64,000 nucleotides of DNA from Karstenula rhodostoma CBS 690.94 (Eukaryota; Ascomycota; Dothideomycetes; Pleosporales; Didymosphaeriaceae): NCBI GenBank assembly GCA_010093485.1, contig MU001509.1, positions 766,481-830,480 of the forward strand. The letters run 5' to 3'. The notes under the pieces were generated by a model, which was not told where the DNA came from, did no database searches, and saw only the letters and a program-made list of their open reading frames with translations. Positions 59,234 through 64,000 of the stretch are shown here, piece after piece. Every line of letters begins with the position of its first letter. Position 1 is the stretch's first letter. Position numbers and translations under genes: made by a program.

Positions 59234-60149
59234 GGCTGCACCCCGCACTTCGCTCCGGCTGATGGTATTTATCCAGCGGATGCTCAAATGTGAGCAACGC
59301 AATTGCAATGAAAGGAGTAAAAGAGGTTGAAACAAGTTTTTCGACCGGGGCCGGATACATTCCTAGCGCAGTCACTTTCACTAACCCATATCTAATGCCA
59401 CCATCTCCTATCTAGTACAAGTATATGGAACTACCCTCTACAAGGGAGCTCAGTAGCAGATTGTATTATTTATTGATATTCAATCTCTTCTTACCTACTA
59501 TTCACTTCTACTAAAGAGTAGTTTATTTTTATCTATTACTTGGTGGAGGTGCACAGTTCAGAGTTAGCTTGACCGCGGTACCTTCTCCATTAGCACTGGC
59601 TCCTCTCTGGTAGACTTGGCAACCACACACCTCTTAGAGGTTAGTTAGCTCCCGATCGCAACCATGTCATGTTTGGATGTGACAATACTCATCCCATGTC
59701 TCTCGAGGTGATCCCAGGACCCTCACAGTATCATTTACAAACTTCTCACAAAAGGTCGCGGGTGCGTCGACGCTCCGATCCGTGCCCTGTGCAGCTCCCC
59801 CTGCGTTTCGTGGAGAATTGCTGACACCAGGGATGGCACGCGGACATTCCTGCTTTATAAGCCACAGACGTGCGTTGTGGGAAATCTCGAGCGAGCCAAG
59901 TTCGTGCGAAAGCCACGCTTAGCCTGACCACTTTACAAAGGTATGATTGATGCAAGGGACAGTCGCTGTTGAAGAAGATCGTAATAAAGCTCCCTAGCGC
60001 TATCCAACTGGTGTGCTATGAGCATGCACGCAGTCGTGCGACCCCAGCCAGCCCATGTCCTTGTCCTCCGCCCTGCACTGTCACAGTCCCAAAACTCGAT
60101 CCAGCTGCAAAACTCCGGGATATCGCAGGATGCAGCTCACCTAACTATA
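59234..60149. other. Upstream flank of the MFS gene
   Basis: No gene seen. The base composition is still ordinary up to about 60140, where it drops sharply to AT-rich. Confidence 0.55.
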
Positions 60150-63100
60150 GTTTTTACCTCAGCTAACTATACCCCTTACTAGCGTGACTACCTTACCTAA
60201 AGTAGTAATTATAAAGTTTTTAGAGTTAGGTTATTTTAAAAATAAAGTTATTATTAGTATTTTTTTTATCTTTTTATCCTCCTAATACTTCTCTAGGGCT
60301 AACCTATTTAAAATATATTTAAATATAAATTTTATCTATAATTTATTACTATAACTTATTCTATTATTTAAAAACCTTAATCTACTTTAGAATATTAATT
60401 TAGATATAGTAATTAAATTTAATAATAACTTTTAGCTATAAGAGCTATAAGAGAGTATTAAACTATTAATTATAATATACTTTTAACCTAAATATATTCT
60501 AAATATATTTATAATATATTTATATAAATAGTACTATTTATACTTAGAAATATAAATAAGAAATTTAGTATAATACTATATACTAAAGAAATAATTTATT
60601 CCTTTATTCTTTTAATATATTTAAAAATTTATAATAAGAATATTATATATATTATTTATATATTATAGCTAGCTAGTAGTATATATCTAATTAGTAAAAA
60701 AGTATTAAAGAAAGTATTAGTAGTATATATAACTAAATAAGTTCTAAATATAATTCTAATATATTTAAATATAATATTTTAAAAAAAAGATATACTCTTT
60801 AAAATAAATCTTTTCTCTATTTCTAAATATAAATATATAAAAGTAGAAGTATATATATATAAGAATTAAATACTATAAATATTTTTAAAATATAATCTAA
60901 ACCTATTTATATACTAAAATTACTTTTTAATTTTTTAAAAAAATAAAATAACTTTATACTAGTATTTTAGATAGAGGAAGAAGTAGAGAGAAAGAGATAT
61001 TAGGGTATTACTTTAATATAAAATAAAGATAGTAGTAAAACTAATTATATTATATACTATATCTATAAAAATATAGTTTAGTTTTTTAATTATTATACTA
61101 TATAAAAATATATTTATAACTTATTTAGAATTTATTCTAGTTAATAATAGTAGAATCTATCTAATTCTATATACTAAGTAATTAGATATAAAATATAAAT
61201 ATAGTAAAAGATAAAAATAAAAAATTATTTCTTTTAAAAAGTATTATAAAAGGTAGATATTAATTATTTAAAAGGTCTATTCTAGAATAGTCTACCTTTT
61301 TTAATAGAATACTATAATATTATAGAACCCTAAATAGCTTAAATTAATTAGTATAATAAATTTAAGTTTAAATATATTCTAAATAACTTCTAAATATATT
61401 TAGATATAAATTATCCCTAAAATTAGAATAAAATAATAAAAGAAATCTATTTAATAAAGTTTTTTATTCTTATTTCTATTAATCTAATAATAACTCCTTA
61501 CTATATTTTTATTTTATCTAGAATTTATTTTTATATTCTACTACTACTATACTTTCTCCTAAAGAACTAGCTAGAAGAGATTTATAATATTTTTTATTTA
61601 ATACTTATACTAATACTAAATAGATATAAGCTTATTTATAGAAATATATTTAGAATATATTAGTAATAAATTTAGTTTAGTTTCTAAATTCTTTATAATT
61701 ACTAGTTTATTTATAGTAGTAAAATATCTTATATTTAAAAAAATTAAATACTACTTTTACTAATAAAGACTAAATTTAGTAAATTATAAAATATAAAAAG
61801 CTTACTATCTTTCTATTTAAGTATAGTTTTAAGGGTATTCTTTATAAATAATATATAAAATACTTATAAAACCTAGTAAAAATATATATTTATATAAATA
61901 TATTTTAAATATATTTATTTAAATATATTTCTAATATATTTAGTATTATATCTAAGATATTACTATAATAGTTTTAGTTAATTATATAGTTTATTTCTAT
62001 AACTAATAGGTAAAAATTCTCTTCTTATAAATAATATTCTAAATAAATATATTTTATAAAAGATTTAAAAAGGAATAGTCTAAAATTCTTATTACTATTT
62101 TTTATAAAAAATATAGTAAAAGTATAATTTATTAATTACTTTACTTAAATATATTTTTAATAAGTTCTAGTTATTACTTTTAGCTAAATTATTACTAACT
62201 CTAAATCCCTATTAGTATATAGGGATAACTTACTCTATTTTTTCTAAGAAAATAGTAAAACTATTTAAAAGAATCTTTATTAGAATTATTTATATAGTTA
62301 GGGATTTTTTAGTACTATAGTTAATATAGATATAAAGTAAATATAAAGTAAATTAAATAAATATATTTCTAATACTATCTAAATATATTTATAGATTTTA
62401 GAAAAATACTTTATATTTTAGACTTTTATTTAAGAAATTAATATTAGTAATTCTAAAGTATAATATACTTTTATTATATATACTTCTATTAAAGTATTAA
62501 TAAAATAGTTTTAAAAATACTATATATTTAGAAAATAGTATAGAATTAAATAAGGAGTTTTTTATATATTAAAATAGAAACTAAATATATAAAACTATAT
62601 AATCTTCTTATAAATAAAAAGTAAAGATTAAATATATTTAGAATATATTTCTAATATATTCTAAAGAATTTAATATAAAATAGTATTAAGAACTAGACTA
62701 AATATAAGAAATATCTTATAATTATAATAGGTTTACTATAAAATATAAGTTTAATATCTAAAACTACTTAAAATTAAATAGAATTATATTTTAATATAGT
62801 TAAATAAGCTAGAAATAAAGGATATTAAATAGGGTAGAGATAACCTCTTCTTAAGGGTATTCTAAAATAAGTTAATATAAACCTATTAAAAATATATTTA
62901 TAATATATTCTAGTATAAAATAAATAAATCTTTAAAATATTATAGAGTATAAAGTAAGGAATATATATAGAATTTAATATATAAATTATAATTCTTTAAA
63001 TCTATTTTAAAGGTTCTTTATTAATATATAAAGAGAGGCTAGTAAATAGATAAAAAAAAAAAAATTTTAAATAAAATCTCTATAAATATATTTATAATAT

Positions 63101-64000
63101 ATTTAGGGTAAAGAGAGAATAATTTACCTAAAAATATTATAAAAAAGGATAAAATATTTTATATATTAGACTTTTTTAGTTTTATTAATATAGAAAAAGT
63201 AAGATATTTATTAAATAGTTTATTTTTAGCTAAAGCTAGAAAGACTACTCCTATAAAATTTCTTTCTATAAGATTTTCTCTAATAAGAATTTTTTCTATA
63301 GAATTCTCTTTAATAAAAATATCTTCTATTAAATTTTCTTTAAATTCTAAGTATATTAATTTAAATATATTCTAAAATTAATTCTAATATATTTAAGTAG
63401 AAATTAATCTATATAGTAATAAGTTTTTATTTAAAACTAGAAGTTATAGATAAAATAAGAGGTACTATAGCTATAAAGAGATTAAATTATTATTTAAAAA
63501 AAGTAGTTTAAGCTAGATAAGTAGTAATTTAAACTATAAAAGTATAAGGCTAGGATATAGCTAAATAGGGTAAATACTCTTAGAATTAGATAGATAGAAG
63601 AAACTATATAAATTAAGACTAAATTTAAGATACTAAAATAGAGAGGGTTCTAAAAAGGGACTCTCTATATACTAGATATTTAAGATCTACTAACTAATCT
63701 ATATATAGGCTACTAGATAAGGCCTAAGCTTAAAGGTAAATAAATATCCTATAAAGGGATTTAATCTTAGGTTAAATTAACCCTTATACTACCCCCCTCT
63801 AAGCGCGATCTAGGGTCTTAATAGTCTCTAAGGACTATAAGAATACCTATATCTATAAAAAAAAAGAAAAGAATAAATTAGTCTAGAGAGAAAAAAATAA
63901 AAATAAAAAAAATATCCTTTATACCCTTAAAAAATTTTCTATTAAACTTATATAGTTATAGACTAGATTAGAGTATTTTACTCTAGTATAATTATATAGG
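60150..64000. repeat. AT-rich, RIP-degraded repeat block
   Basis: Composition changes abruptly at about 60150 to almost pure A/T with very high TpA and almost no CpA or TpG. No frame of 60 aa or more survives on either strand across 3.8 kb. A few C- or G-runs not followed by A, and one GCGCGATC, persist near 63795-63815. This is the expected result of heavy RIP on a transposon or nested transposons. A recurring AAATATATTT...AATATATT motif is described in the findings. Which element it was cannot be read directly. Confidence 0.85.
63300..63795 (-). mobile_element. Possible LTR of a RIP-degraded retrotransposon
   Basis: On the minus strand a purine tract AGAGGGGGG (about 63795-63803) is directly followed by TAGTATAAGGGTTAATTTAACC. 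This looks like a polypurine tract next to an LTR start whose TG has become TA. A TATA-like CCTATATATAG lies about 90 bp inside. If so, the internal part of the element extends to the right, beyond the window. The left LTR border cannot be fixed and no reverse-transcriptase frame survives. Confidence 0.25.

Overview
The window looks like nuclear DNA of a filamentous ascomycete (Pezizomycotina). Genes carry short introns, mostly 45-140 nt, with GT..AG ends and CTAAC/CTGAC-like branch sites. Protein families are typical of these fungi: a C2H2/Fungal_trans regulator, a giant DUF6606/DUF3638 protein, a CmcJ-type oxygenase, a DHA1-type MFS carrier and a BUD2-type RasGAP. Repeats carry repeat-induced point mutation (RIP), including a 3.8-kb AT-rich tract at the right end. 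Assignment to Dothideomycetes is a guess from the isochore-like AT block and gene content.

Layout. 1-5.0 kb: no gene I can support. 5.0-8.4 kb: seven-exon C2H2 transcription factor (+). 8.4-17.7 kb: accessory, repeat-rich stretch with decayed gene pieces, three copies of a leader that ends exactly at an ATG, an intact 513-aa zinc-finger-like gene (-) carrying one of those leaders, and an Arg/Ser-rich gene (-). 17.7-27.9 kb: one nine-exon gene (-) for a 3211-aa DUF6606/DUF3638/DUF3645 protein, reconstructed here with every exon phase consistent. 27.9-31.7 kb: gene-poor, with a decayed ~160-bp tandem repeat. 31.7-37.1 kb: GNAT acetyltransferase, CmcJ-like oxygenase, short-chain dehydrogenase and four-span membrane protein. 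37.1-56.2 kb: mostly housekeeping genes: DTD-type D-aminoacyl-tRNA deacylase (-), CCR4-NOT subunit NOT3/5 (+), small C2H2 protein (+), IFRD protein (+), CYP40 cyclophilin (-) and BUD2-type RasGAP (-). 56.2-59.2 kb: relic of the 13.7-kb zinc-finger gene, then an MFS transporter (-). 60.15-64.0 kb: RIP-degraded AT-rich block, with a possible LTR end near 63.8 kb.

The housekeeping genes act in mRNA decay and transcription (NOT3), translation proofreading (DTD), Hsp90 co-chaperoning (CYP40, with a heat-shock-element-like promoter site) and polarity or Ras-type signalling (RasGAP). The most unusual part is 11.2-15.5 kb. There one leader sits in front of three unrelated reading frames, and in one copy RIP has mutated the distal promoter while sparing the start-codon-proximal leader and the coding region. 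A piece of the same gene family recurs 43 kb away.
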